Positions 1 through 7,375 of a stretch of 64,000 bases of DNA are shown here, piece by piece (the first letter of the stretch is position 1; every line of letters starts with the position of its first letter). The notes beneath the pieces are model-generated. The model had not been told where the DNA came from and ran no database searches. It saw only the letters and a program-made list of their open reading frames with translations. Source of the stretch: JACKAL01 sp964400355 (lineage in GTDB: Bacteria; Bdellovibrionota; Bdellovibrionia; Bdellovibrionales; JAGQZY01); assembly GCA_964400355.1 (NCBI GenBank), contig CAYNTO010000009.1, positions 53,818 through 117,817 of the forward strand. The letters are read 5' to 3'. Position numbers and translations under genes: made by a program.

Positions 1-52
1 CTTGCGCAAAATTAAAAAGTCCCATTGATAACAAAATGAATACAAATTTCAT
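1..52 (-). CDS. N-terminus of a secreted protein, cut by the window edge
   Basis: Only 17 codons are visible, reading leftward from an ATG at 50-52. They encode a Lys followed by a hydrophobic run (FVFILLSMGLFNFA), the shape of a signal peptide. The start is supported by a strong ribosome binding site, GGAGG, just upstream in the minus-strand direction. Function cannot be judged from this stub. Confidence 0.6.
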   Translation of the reverse strand, partial: MKFVFILLSMGLFNFAQ

Positions 53-127
53 AAGTACCTCCACCTATCTCTCCCATCATCCAAGCTCATGCATTCGAAA
101 GCAAGCTTAAATTTACGGCAGAAAAGC

Positions 128-148
128 GGTGGAGCCCATGATCCGTTA
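128..148 (+). repeat. Short dispersed repeat, copy 1
   Basis: GGTGGAGCCCATGATCCGTT plus A lies between the clipped gene and the pirin stop. A near-identical 19-base version, lacking two bases, lies at 6281-6299 just ahead of rlmN. Two copies alone cannot show what it is. Confidence 0.3.
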
Positions 149-152
149 GTCT

Positions 153-878
153 TCAGTCCATATCGAACAGTAAAAATTCTGCATCTTCTTGGCTTTCGAT
201 TTTGATAAAGGTTTCACCCTCAATCTTAAGACCATCGCCCGCAGACATAGTTGCACCCTGAACAGTTGTGCTGTTCACTGTGAGTCGGCCCTTAACCAAT
301 TGAATCCACACGCCTCGTTGAGCATCTGTTTTGTGCTCCAAGGTTCTACCGGCGTCGAGCAAACTCGAATAAAGATCCGCGTCTTGGCGAATCGCGATGG
401 CACCCAACTCTTTGGCTCGAGCAGCATCTCCAGTTGCAACAAGCCTGAGTGTGTTCTTACGCTGCTCATTGCTAAACGCCTTTTGATCGTAAGCCGGTGG
501 ATAATTGGCCTTGTCTGGCAAAATCCAAATTTGCAACAAGTGAACTTCGCTCTTATCACTGTGATTAAACTCGCTGTGGCGCACGCCATAGCCGGCACTC
601 ATGTATTGCACTTCACCGGGTTTTATCACCGAGCCGTTTCCCATGCTGTCTTTGTGCTCCAATGCACCTTCGATCACATAGGTCAAAATTTCCATATCGC
701 GATGAGCGTGGGTCGGGAATCCCTGTTGCGGATCCACGCGATCTTCATTGATCACACGCAAAGAGCGAAAACCCATGTTCTCCTCATCGAAATAATTTGC
801 GAATGAGAAGGTGTGCTTTGCGCGAAGCCAGCCGTGATCAGCCGCTCCTCGTTCGTTTGATTTTCTAAGCATAAACAT
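153..878 (-). CDS. Pirin family protein (YhhW-like bicupin)
   Basis: A 241-residue pirin of the short YhhW type. The N-terminal cupin carries the family metal-ligand pattern: THAHRDME around residues 56-62 and VRHSE near residue 100, matching the His/His/His/Glu iron site of pirins. Family members bind Fe(II); some show quercetinase activity in vitro, but the physiological substrate is usually unknown. The start follows an AAGGAGG site; a second in-frame ATG two codons on is also possible. It lies 30 bases after a DoxX gene on the same strand, so the two are probably co-transcribed and controlled by the divergent LysR regulator, a common pirin arrangement. Confidence 0.88.
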   Translation of the reverse strand: MFMLRKSNERGAADHGWLRAKHTFSFANYFDEENMGFRSLRVINEDRVDPQQGFPTHAHRDMEILTYVIEGALEHKDSMGNGSVIKPGEVQYMSAGYGVRHSEFNHSDKSEVHLLQIWILPDKANYPPAYDQKAFSNEQRKNTLRLVATGDAARAKELGAIAIRQDADLYSSLLDAGRTLEHKTDAQRGVWIQLVKGRLTVNSTTVQGATMSAGDGLKIEGETFIKIESQEDAEFLLFDMD

Positions 879-908
879 ACAACCTCCTTTTAGGTATGGT
901 GTGCAACT

Positions 909-1295
909 TTATTTGGGTTGCAGTAATGGAAGATATTTCTCGCGGTACGAGTGAGCCACTACAAGTGAGAGCACAACGAGTACGAGCGGAAGGACTAAAT
1001 TTTGTAAACCTGGCGTCAACATGGCGTGGAACAGAAAAATCTGTACAACAATTGGCGCTAAGATGACCAAAGCCAGTGGCGCAAAAATGCCCGTGAGCAG
1101 CGCCAGGCCGCAAAGAATTTCTACGCCTTTAAGCACCGGAAAGAAGAATCCCGAGGCTCCCAAACCTGTCATGTACGCAACAGCACCCTCTGGCAGTGGT
1201 GGCTGTGGAATAAAATTAAAAAAATAATTCAGTCCGAATACGAAAAAAATCAAACCCAACAACACGCGGGCGCCCAATGCTACTTTACTATTCAT
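909..1295 (-). CDS. DoxX family membrane protein
   Basis: A 128-residue integral membrane protein with four predicted hydrophobic segments (about residues 8-25, 45-67, 70-88 and 98-116), the size and topology of the DoxX/YphA family. The motif KGVEILCGLALLTG in the middle is typical. DoxX-like proteins are linked to redox stress and quinone metabolism, but the exact reaction is not established. The start is clear: AAGGAGG sits 4 bases ahead of the ATG. It is the first gene of a probable DoxX-pirin operon facing away from the LysR gene at 1390. Confidence 0.85.
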   Translation of the reverse strand: MNSKVALGARVLLGLIFFVFGLNYFFNFIPQPPLPEGAVAYMTGLGASGFFFPVLKGVEILCGLALLTGIFAPLALVILAPIVVQIFLFHAMLTPGLQNLVLPLVLVVLSLVVAHSYREKYLPLLQPK

Positions 1296-1344
1296 AAATC
1301 CTCCTTAGTGGTTTATGTGACCATTATCGGGCTCCGTCGAACAA

Positions 1345-1388
1345 AGAACAATACTTGATTTTAAAACATATTGTTCTATATATAGAAC
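1345..1388. promoter_or_regulatory. LysR-type operator: three AGAAC half-sites
   Basis: AGAACAATA (1345-1353) pairs with TATTGTTCT (1369-1377), 15 bases apart. The same TTGTTCT arm also forms a perfect 16-base palindrome, GTTCTATATATAGAAC, at 1373-1388, which stops one base before the LysR start codon. The block sits between divergent promoters, as expected for a LysR regulator that represses itself and controls the DoxX-pirin pair. Confidence 0.55.
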
Positions 1389-1389
1389 T

Positions 1390-2316
1390 ATGAAAAACAC
1401 GGATCTCAATGACATCTTGGCATTTGTCGCCGTTGGAAAAACCGGCAGTTTCACCAAAGCCGCATTCTCCCTAGGAGTTCCAAAATCCTATGTGAGCCGC
1501 AAAATCAGCGAACTGGAAGAACGCCTCAAGCTCCGGCTCATCGATCGCACCACCCGATCCGTTTTGCTCACGGATGCCGGCGCTCAATACTTTGCTGTTT
1601 GCGAAAAAGCCATTGCCGAGATCGATGATGTAGAGAAAAGTTTCGATGACGAAAAGAAAGTGGCGTCGGGCCACTTGCGCGTCACATGCCCGGTTGAGTT
1701 TGGCCCAATAATTACTGGCCCTCTATGCCAGAAATTTTTGGCCAAATATCCGGATGTGCAGTTGGAAATTCTCTCCACGAATTCCGTTCTCGATCTGGTA
1801 AAAGATAAAATTGATGTGGCCATTCGCCCGATACAATTGGCGGACCCCTCGATGTTGTCGATAAAAGTGGGTGCCTTGGAATGGGCCCTGTACGCGTCTC
1901 CCCAGTGGGCCTATGCCAACTCGCAGATGCTCACCCGAATAGACTCCCTCAGCGATTTAGACATCATCGCTTTTAATCCTAACTTGAGTGTGCAAAAGAA
2001 ATTCCGCTTACAGATTTTTCGCAAGGACCGCAAAAAAGTCTTCGAGTACACACCCAAAGTAATTGCAAGTACATTGAGCATACTATCGGAAGCGGCAATG
2101 AATGGCGTGGGAGTGGCGACTTTACCGGATGTCCTCATCCACGACCACGTAAAATCAGGTCGACTCGTACGAGTGTTTCCCGATTGGTATTATCGAAAAG
2201 AAAACATCGTTGCTGTTTTCACCAACCAAAGAAATATGCCATCTCGCACACGTGCTCTGGTGGATTTTTTAAAATCCACATCTTTGTTTGCAGATTGCTT
2301 TGCTGATCGGAAATAA
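1390..2316 (+). CDS. LysR-family transcriptional regulator
   Basis: A 308-residue LysR regulator. The winged helix-turn-helix occupies about residues 1-65 (DLNDILAFVAVGKTGSFTKA, then SYVSRKISELEERL), followed by the periplasmic-binding-fold effector domain from about residue 90. It most resembles the AaeR/CrgA-like group often found beside pirin and DoxX genes; the inducer is unknown. No Shine-Dalgarno sequence precedes the ATG, which directly abuts a 16-base palindrome, so translation may be leaderless or autorepressed. It is transcribed away from the DoxX-pirin pair, its likely target. Confidence 0.88.
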   Translation: MKNTDLNDILAFVAVGKTGSFTKAAFSLGVPKSYVSRKISELEERLKLRLIDRTTRSVLLTDAGAQYFAVCEKAIAEIDDVEKSFDDEKKVASGHLRVTCPVEFGPIITGPLCQKFLAKYPDVQLEILSTNSVLDLVKDKIDVAIRPIQLADPSMLSIKVGALEWALYASPQWAYANSQMLTRIDSLSDLDIIAFNPNLSVQKKFRLQIFRKDRKKVFEYTPKVIASTLSILSEAAMNGVGVATLPDVLIHDHVKSGRLVRVFPDWYYRKENIVAVFTNQRNMPSRTRALVDFLKSTSLFADCFADRK

Positions 2317-2317
2317 T

Positions 2318-2896
2318 CTACCAGCTGTCGGTGTGGGCGGTAACTGTTGAGAATGGTTGGCGCAGCAGATTGAGGAAAGCACCAATGCGTTCTTGATTAG
2401 GTCCGGTGCTATCGGCTGTTTGCGATAAACAGTTTCCGCTGTTGAACGCCATAATCACACCCGCTAAGGCGTGAGCCGCCGTTATACCGGCCGCTGCCAA
2501 GTTCCGCACTAAAAGTGATTCTACAGTATTATTGTACTCGCTCACCAATTTGTGCGCCTCCGGAGGAAGTGTAGAGATCTCACGCATGGTGTTGACACAA
2601 AAACAGCCAGAAAGATCGGAATTCGATGGCGGGGTGGCCAAAAAGTTCTCTATGTTTTCCCACCCTTGAGGATCTTTACGAAGCTGATGGAGCGAAGAAT
2701 TAATCAACACGTAATGCTCCAGACAAGCAATAAACAGCTCCTGCTTGTCTTTAAATTCTGAATACAATCCCGATTTGTTCACACCTGTTGCTCTTTCCAA
2801 ATCTTGTAGACTGGTTTCCGCGAAACCTTTTTGCCAAAACACCGCAGTGGCTTTTTCAATGACGTCTTTGCGTTCAAATCCTTTTGGTCTGCCCAT
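2318..2896 (-). CDS. TetR-family transcriptional repressor
   Basis: A 192-residue TetR/AcrR protein. The N-terminal helix-turn-helix reads through ERKDVIEKATAVFWQKGF and TSLQDLERATGVNKSGLYSE (residues 7-45), typical of the YxiS/AcrR-like group starting MGRPKGF. The C-terminal ligand domain has the TetR_C_16-like shape (LSGCFCVNTMREIS around residue 95). Its stop codon lies 2 bases from the LysR stop, so the genes converge. Two TGAAC-N6-GTTCA repeats lie just upstream of its start, implying autoregulation. The ligand is unknown. Confidence 0.87.
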   Translation of the reverse strand: MGRPKGFERKDVIEKATAVFWQKGFAETSLQDLERATGVNKSGLYSEFKDKQELFIACLEHYVLINSSLHQLRKDPQGWENIENFLATPPSNSDLSGCFCVNTMREISTLPPEAHKLVSEYNNTVESLLVRNLAAAGITAAHALAGVIMAFNSGNCLSQTADSTGPNQERIGAFLNLLRQPFSTVTAHTDSW

Positions 2897-2914
2897 ACTT
2901 CTAAGATACGTTGC

Positions 2915-3054
2915 TGAACCGATGAGTTCAATATGAGCTAGACCTAAGCAGTCTCAACTGAACCAAGTGGTTCAAATCAAAAACGTTTCGCATTTGAACC
3001 AGCAAGTTTAAAATTCTAAGGACGTTTCTATTGATGAACCAGTTGAACCGTTCA
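2915..3054. promoter_or_regulatory. TGAAC-box operator cluster for the TetR gene
   Basis: Two inverted repeats with identical geometry, TGAAC-N6-GTTCA, lie at 2915-2930 and 2959-2974, exactly 44 bases apart. The second is extended to TGAACCA-AG-TGGTTCA. More half-sites follow at 2995-3001 (TGAACCA), 3035-3041 (TGAACCA) and 3044-3054 (TGAACCGTTCA). The cluster fills the gap between the TetR start and the plus-strand J-domain gene, so one repressor could control both. Confidence 0.6.
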
Positions 3055-3190
3055 GTTTTTAATGCGCACGCGTGGAAAGGGAGAATACAAACTAGACCAA
3101 CATCCTACCCCGGGAAGATTTTGTCTCGTTCCAAGAGCCAGGCTTTATGCAAACGCTCCACTTCTTTATAAGCCGTCCGATAAGAAATGT

Positions 3191-3700
3191 ATGAAAAAGG
3201 TGACGTTCGAAGACATCCTTAAGGAAAAAATGCAGCTGCTGCCACCGGAGCCTCCGCCTGCATCCTATAGCAGCGAACCTTACTTCGATATATCGCCATT
3301 GTTTCAGGTTTCCCTAAATATTCCGAAGCATTGGCCCGCTCGCACGTACAAAGCCGCTACACCCGCTTTCCATGCAGAGACTCCGCCAACACCAACAGTT
3401 CCCCGCACCGTTCAAAAGCCACAACGCCCACCTGAGGCAAAGATCTTCAAGGCAGTGTTGAATGAGAATGAACAGTCCCAGTGGAATTTGTTCGAAATGA
3501 CAATGGGCTGCGATTTTGGCGAGGCTGTAACCCTCTCCCAATTAAAATCAGCATTTCGCAACTTTGCAAAAAAAAATCATCCAGATATGTCCGCAAGTTG
3601 TGATGCAAAATATTTTGCACTCGGAGTAAAAATAAAAAATGAGTTGATCGCGGTTCTGCAAAATCACATTAAGACATCCGCGGCATTGAGAGATGTGTGA
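3191..3700 (+). CDS. Small protein with a C-terminal J-domain
   Basis: From the ATG at 3191 the protein has 169 residues. The first 100 are Pro-rich and low in predicted structure (LLPPEPPPASYSSEPYF). The C-terminal 65 look like a DnaJ J-domain: a helix I stretch, helix II SQLKSAFRNFAKK, the HPD tripeptide in NHPDMS, then helix III ending in LIAVLQ. HPD is the signature that stimulates DnaK-type Hsp70. An in-frame ATG at 3062 would add 43 residues, but neither start has a good ribosome binding site. J-domains at the C-terminus without zinc fingers are usually specialised co-chaperones; the client is unknown. TetR operators lie just upstream. Confidence 0.6.
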   Translation: MKKVTFEDILKEKMQLLPPEPPPASYSSEPYFDISPLFQVSLNIPKHWPARTYKAATPAFHAETPPTPTVPRTVQKPQRPPEAKIFKAVLNENEQSQWNLFEMTMGCDFGEAVTLSQLKSAFRNFAKKNHPDMSASCDAKYFALGVKIKNELIAVLQNHIKTSAALRDV

Positions 3701-3719
3701 AAAAACGCACTAGACTATG

Positions 3720-3773
3720 TGTCGCAGCTAGCTAGCTCTCGTGTGTTCTATAAGCGACAACTTTTTCCTTTTT
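3720..3773 (+). terminator. Possible rho-independent terminator
   Basis: TGTCGC (3720-3725) pairs with GCGACA (3754-3759) around a loop that holds the self-complementary AGCTAGCTAGCT. A T-rich tail, CTTTTTCCTTTTT, follows. The outer stem is only 6 pairs, so this is a moderate candidate for the end of the J-domain transcript. Confidence 0.4.
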
Positions 3774-3926
3774 GCCATCTCCATTTATATCTAAAAACGA
3801 AATGCACTGAATGGCATTGTATCTGTTTCTTCTAAGTCACAACCTTCGGCGTCGATAAAAAATGCACAATTTATGTGTTGTCGGTGTCCATCGTTTGCGT
3901 TTTGAATGATGAAAAAGGAGGATTAC

Positions 3927-4288
3927 ATGAAAACTCAATTCCTACTATTTATAGTTAGTTTGATACTACTGGGGTGTTCCACCGACACAGTGGGCTCCAA
4001 TGACGTGCAGGCCGAGGCTATCCATCAGGAGTACACACTCGATTATCAGGAATCCAACAATGCAACCACAATCTCCGCACAGTTCCGCGTCGGCGGTTCG
4101 ACCGGCACAACTGTTGAACTGGAACCACCCGCTCAACTCTCTATGAATGGCTACGCTCCAAAGAAAAGTAGTTTCTTAGGCACAAGTTACTCCTACTCTC
4201 AAAGCGGACCCCTGATCGCGGCGCAGTTCCACTATGTTGATGCAAGCGGCACCACTTACAACAACGCTGTAGCTCTAAAATCCATCGC
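3927..4288 (+). CDS. Lipoprotein, 3' end lost in an assembly gap
   Basis: The start at 3927 follows a perfect GGAGG five bases upstream; two earlier in-frame ATGs lack this. The N-terminus is a lipoprotein signal, with hydrophobic residues 4-17 and a lipobox LLGC, so it should be lipidated and membrane-anchored. The next 100 residues are Thr/Ser/Tyr-rich, beta-like and unrecognised. The frame enters 100 N at 4289. The frame continues after the gap only if the gap is really 100 bases, which such fixed-length gaps rarely are. The C-terminus is therefore unknown, and it probably ends shortly after 4389. Confidence 0.7.
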
Positions 4289-4388
4289 NNNNNNNNNNNN
4301 NNNNNNNNNNNNNNNNNNNNNNNNNNNNNNNNNNNNNNNNNNNNNNNNNNNNNNNNNNNNNNNNNNNNNNNNNNNNNNNNNNNNNNNN
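4289..4388. other. Assembly gap (100 N)
   Basis: Exactly 100 N, the usual placeholder for a gap of unknown length between scaffolded contigs. Coordinates across it are nominal. Confidence 0.99.
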
Positions 4389-4439
4389 TCCATTGTTGCC
4401 ACTCTAACAATTATTCCGGAGAATAGGTTCTCAAAAGCA

Positions 4440-4460
4440 AGGCGCTCGTCGCGAGCGCCT
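4440..4460 (+). terminator. Perfect 9-bp hairpin ahead of the SDR gene
   Basis: AGGCGCTCG-TCG-CGAGCGCCT forms a 9-pair stem with a 3-base loop. What follows is CTAAAAAGG, not a T-run, so it may be a terminator for the lipoprotein gene or a processing structure. It ends 6 bases before the AAGGAG site of the next gene. The hairpin argues that the lipoprotein reading frame ends before 4440. Confidence 0.5.
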
Positions 4461-4477
4461 CTAAAAAGGAGAATCAA

Positions 4478-5158
4478 ATGACCGTACTTATCACTGGTGC
4501 CGGCCGCGGCATAGGGCTCGAATTTGTTCGCCAACTCTTGGATGCTAAGAAAAATGTGGTGGCATGGGTGCGCGATCCGCTGAAAGCCACTGAGCTTGAA
4601 AAGTTGCAAAAACAATATTCGCAAATGCTCAAAGTACAAAAGGTCGACATTAATGATCAGACGAGCGTTGCATCCGCACTTAAAACTCTCCCGCAGCTCG
4701 ACATATTGATCAATAATGCTGGCGTGTATCTCGATAAGGGCCAGGGACTACAAGCAGATACAATTGAAAACACAAAAAAAACATTCGAAGTGAACGTGTA
4801 CGCCCCTATCCGTGTGATTCAGGCCGCTCTACCACTATTAGAAAAAAGCTCAGCGCCTTTGGTGATTAATATCTCAAGCCTAATGGGATCGATCGCGGAC
4901 AATTCCAGCGGTAGCTACTACGGCTACCGAATGTCCAAAACGGCACTCAATATGTTTACCAAGTCGTTCAGTGTGGATTACCCAAACATCAAAACGTTTT
5001 GCATGCATCCAGGCTGGGTGCAAACAGATATGGGCGGATCCAGTGCGACCGTCACTCCGGAAAAATCCGTGAACGGTCTATTGCGCACCATTCTTGAGCC
5101 ACAGAAATTTGAGTCGGGGTCGTTTATTAATTTCGAAGGAAAACAGCTCTCTTGGTAG
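4478..5158 (+). CDS. Short-chain dehydrogenase/reductase (SDR)
   Basis: A classical 226-residue SDR. The cofactor motif TGAGRGIG is at residues 6-13, NNAG at 79-82, the catalytic Ser near residue 134 (NISSLMGS), and the catalytic pair Tyr150 and Lys154 in YGYRMSK. Length and motifs point to an active NAD(P)H-dependent carbonyl reductase of the C-factor/sniffer type. The substrate cannot be read from the sequence. A ribosome binding site (AAAAAGGAG) precedes the ATG. It converges with the protease gene that follows. Confidence 0.9.
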   Translation: MTVLITGAGRGIGLEFVRQLLDAKKNVVAWVRDPLKATELEKLQKQYSQMLKVQKVDINDQTSVASALKTLPQLDILINNAGVYLDKGQGLQADTIENTKKTFEVNVYAPIRVIQAALPLLEKSSAPLVINISSLMGSIADNSSGSYYGYRMSKTALNMFTKSFSVDYPNIKTFCMHPGWVQTDMGGSSATVTPEKSVNGLLRTILEPQKFESGSFINFEGKQLSW

Positions 5159-5160
5159 CG

Positions 5161-6144
5161 CTATTCGCCGGAGAGCAATTCGACGTAACGCATTCCCACA
5201 GTGGTGAAATACAATGAGACAAAAGGAATATCTCTTTGCTCCGCGGTGAGCGGAAGATACCCTTTATAAATGCCAATCACTTCGCCGTCCTCGGTAAGAA
5301 CAGGCGACCCACTCATACCTTCCACACCTTCGGCAAAATGTGTTTCGAGGAACGGCCCTGCCAAAGCAATTTCCAGATTTTCCTTTTGGCTCAGATACTC
5401 CACGGCTTCTGCACCGGTTTTTAAAAGCGCCACACCTGTGGTCCAATAAAAACTCTTTCCGTCCGAGTCCAATAATCCCATGGGCTCTCGGGAGCTGGTC
5501 GCCCGCGGAAATCCACCCATAAAAATCTGGCCTTCGTAGTTTCCATTGCGCCAATTCAAACCACTCTCAGCCAGTGGTCGCGACAATTGAATTTTGACCA
5601 TGTCATCTCCGCTATTGCAGGTGCTCTCGACAATGGGAAAATGAGCTTGAGCCGCGAATGCTTTGAGGTGGGCTTTTTCTTGAGCGGCGAAAATTGTTTG
5701 CCCATCGCGGGTTTTTAGCGTCAGAGGCAGAGACTGCTGCGAGAAAAATGCGCGCACCTGTTCCGACTTTTCAAATGTTTGTAATTGACCCGCGTATTTC
5801 ATCCATTCACTGATGATGTGACAATTGGTCCAAATCTGATCAGGCGATTGTCCTAAAAACGCTGTACCGTTAATCTGCAGAAACGGAACGACGCAGGTTT
5901 TGCGCTTTTGATGTTTACAATCAGCGACTGCGAGCATGGTTTCTTGCGGCATTTTTTCGGCCGCAAGCATAGCGTCGTATTCCTTTTCCGAAAGCGACAA
6001 ATAGTATGGCATTTGAATTTGAAAAATCTTTGAACCGACCGATTGTACCGCCGTCGGAATTTCGCCTGAGCTTTGGGGGTAAAACCCCAAATTCATTTGC
6101 ACTGCCGCTGCGGAATAAACAAAAAACAGAATCCCCTGTAACAT
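5161..6144 (-). CDS. Secreted trypsin-like serine protease domain protein
   Basis: Starting at 6144 (AAGGGG upstream) the protein has 327 residues with a signal-like N-terminus (LQGILFFVYSAAAVQ). A diverged chymotrypsin fold follows: His109 in TNCHII, Asp180/181 in the segment DDMVKIQL, and Ser278 in GMSGSPV, followed by GEVIGIYKG, the usual strand after the nucleophile. All three triad positions have candidates, although the flanks of the His are unusual. It is probably an exported endopeptidase. The longer frame to 6267 has no translation signal and a non-signal N-terminus. Four Cys between 76 and 176 could form disulfides. Confidence 0.7.
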   Translation of the reverse strand: MLQGILFFVYSAAAVQMNLGFYPQSSGEIPTAVQSVGSKIFQIQMPYYLSLSEKEYDAMLAAEKMPQETMLAVADCKHQKRKTCVVPFLQINGTAFLGQSPDQIWTNCHIISEWMKYAGQLQTFEKSEQVRAFFSQQSLPLTLKTRDGQTIFAAQEKAHLKAFAAQAHFPIVESTCNSGDDMVKIQLSRPLAESGLNWRNGNYEGQIFMGGFPRATSSREPMGLLDSDGKSFYWTTGVALLKTGAEAVEYLSQKENLEIALAGPFLETHFAEGVEGMSGSPVLTEDGEVIGIYKGYLPLTAEQRDIPFVSLYFTTVGMRYVELLSGE

Positions 6145-6187
6145 CCCCGTATCCCCTTGTTGACCCGTGGAAATACCCCTACTTCCA

Positions 6188-6285
6188 CCACCTGTATCTA
6201 CATGGAGATGAAGCGCACAGTAAACGTATGAATTTCTTGTTGAATAATCTACAGACTGGCGACACAAAACGGTATAGACAGGTGG
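6188..6285. promoter_or_regulatory. 8-bp inverted repeat between divergent genes
   Basis: CCACCTGT (6188-6195) is matched by ACAGGTGG (6278-6285), 82 bases apart, in the region that must hold promoters for the protease gene and for rlmN. Regulatory meaning is only a guess. Confidence 0.3.
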
Positions 6286-6299
6286 AGCCCCATCCGTTA
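6281..6299 (+). repeat. Short dispersed repeat, copy 2
   Basis: GGTGGAGCCCCATCCGTTA matches 128-148 apart from a two-base deletion and one change. It ends 12 bases before the rlmN start and overlaps one arm of an inverted repeat. Confidence 0.3.
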
Positions 6300-6310
6300 C
6301 ATTTTTACGC

Positions 6311-7375
6311 GTGAAGACGTCTTTCTACGGCTATACATTCAGTGACTTAGCTGGTGCCTGCGCGGCTCGCGATCTGGTTCCGCGCAGCACGTCGCTCATG
6401 TTCAATTGGTATTACAAACGCAATCGCCGCACCATGTGCGAACACCACAACTTGGCAAAAAAAACCCAGCAGTTCATTTCTGAGGAGTTGGATTTTTCTT
6501 TGCCGCAGATCCATACGGTTCACGAGTCAGCGGATAAAACTGTGAAGTTTTTGTTTGAGTTGCGGGACGGCAAAAAAGTGGAGTCCGTTTTAATTCCTTT
6601 TCAACAGAAGTACACGATCTGCTTGTCATCACAAGTTGGATGCTCCATGAAATGTTCGTTTTGCTACACCGGCGATCAAGGATTTCTGCGCCATCTGGAG
6701 ACTCAGGAGATCGTAGGACAGCTTTTGCAGGCGCAACAGTGGCTGACACGATATCGGCCCAACGACGATCGTATACTTAACATTGTTTTTATGGGTCAGG
6801 GAGAGCCGCTTCACAACTTTGATGCTGTTCGAAAAGCATGTGAGATCTTTATCTGCCAGCACGGCTTGAGCGTGGCAGAGAGAAAGATTACCGTGTCGAC
6901 TTCCGGTTACTTGCCTGGACTCGAGCGCTGGAAACAGGAAATGCCTAATGTGAATCTGGCGCTGTCCCTCCACTCTGCGTTTCACGAAAAGCGCAGTGAG
7001 ATTATTCCAATAAACAAAAAATATCCGCTTCATGAGGTGCTTGAGCTTGCCGATACCATCCCCCACGGACCCAAGCGATTTGTGACTTACGAGTATCTGG
7101 TATTAAAAGATTTTAACGACTCGGAGACAGACGCACACGCACTTGGCCAACTGCTCAAAGATAAAAAGGCTTACATCAATTTGATACCGTTTAATCCTTA
7201 TCCCGGGGCACGTTTCCAAAGACCGGGTCGCGAAACAATAGATCGCTTTCGGAAAACTGTAGAGACTTACCAGATACCAACACTCATTCGCACTACGAAA
7301 GGCGACGAGATCCTTGCGGCTTGCGGACAACTCAACACCCGCCTCAAAGAACAAACACCTAGAAGCGGCCCTTGA
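6311..7375 (+). CDS. rlmN: 23S rRNA/tRNA adenine-C2 methyltransferase RlmN
   Basis: A 354-residue radical SAM enzyme. The 4Fe-4S ligands are Cys111, Cys115 and Cys118 in CSMKCSFC. The following YTGDQGFLRHL lines up with the STAQQGFNRNL of E. coli RlmN. The GQGEP SAM-binding motif sits near residue 162, and the essential second catalytic Cys is Cys338 in AACGQL. RlmN methylates C2 of A2503 in 23S rRNA and A37 of some tRNAs, tuning decoding accuracy. The N-terminal accessory region is short, and no ribosome binding site is evident. Its last 17 bases overlap the convergent gene at 7359. Confidence 0.9.
   Translation: MKTSFYGYTFSDLAGACAARDLVPRSTSLMFNWYYKRNRRTMCEHHNLAKKTQQFISEELDFSLPQIHTVHESADKTVKFLFELRDGKKVESVLIPFQQKYTICLSSQVGCSMKCSFCYTGDQGFLRHLETQEIVGQLLQAQQWLTRYRPNDDRILNIVFMGQGEPLHNFDAVRKACEIFICQHGLSVAERKITVSTSGYLPGLERWKQEMPNVNLALSLHSAFHEKRSEIIPINKKYPLHEVLELADTIPHGPKRFVTYEYLVLKDFNDSETDAHALGQLLKDKKAYINLIPFNPYPGARFQRPGRETIDRFRKTVETYQIPTLIRTTKGDEILAACGQLNTRLKEQTPRSGP

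Noticed and set aside
189..806. 205-residue open frame opposite the pirin gene
   Set aside because: It is antisense to a clear pirin with good translation signals, and its residues follow no protein pattern.
4389..4481. C-terminal residues after the assembly gap as part of the lipoprotein
   Set aside because: The gap length is nominal, and this frame runs through a perfect hairpin and the next ribosome binding site.
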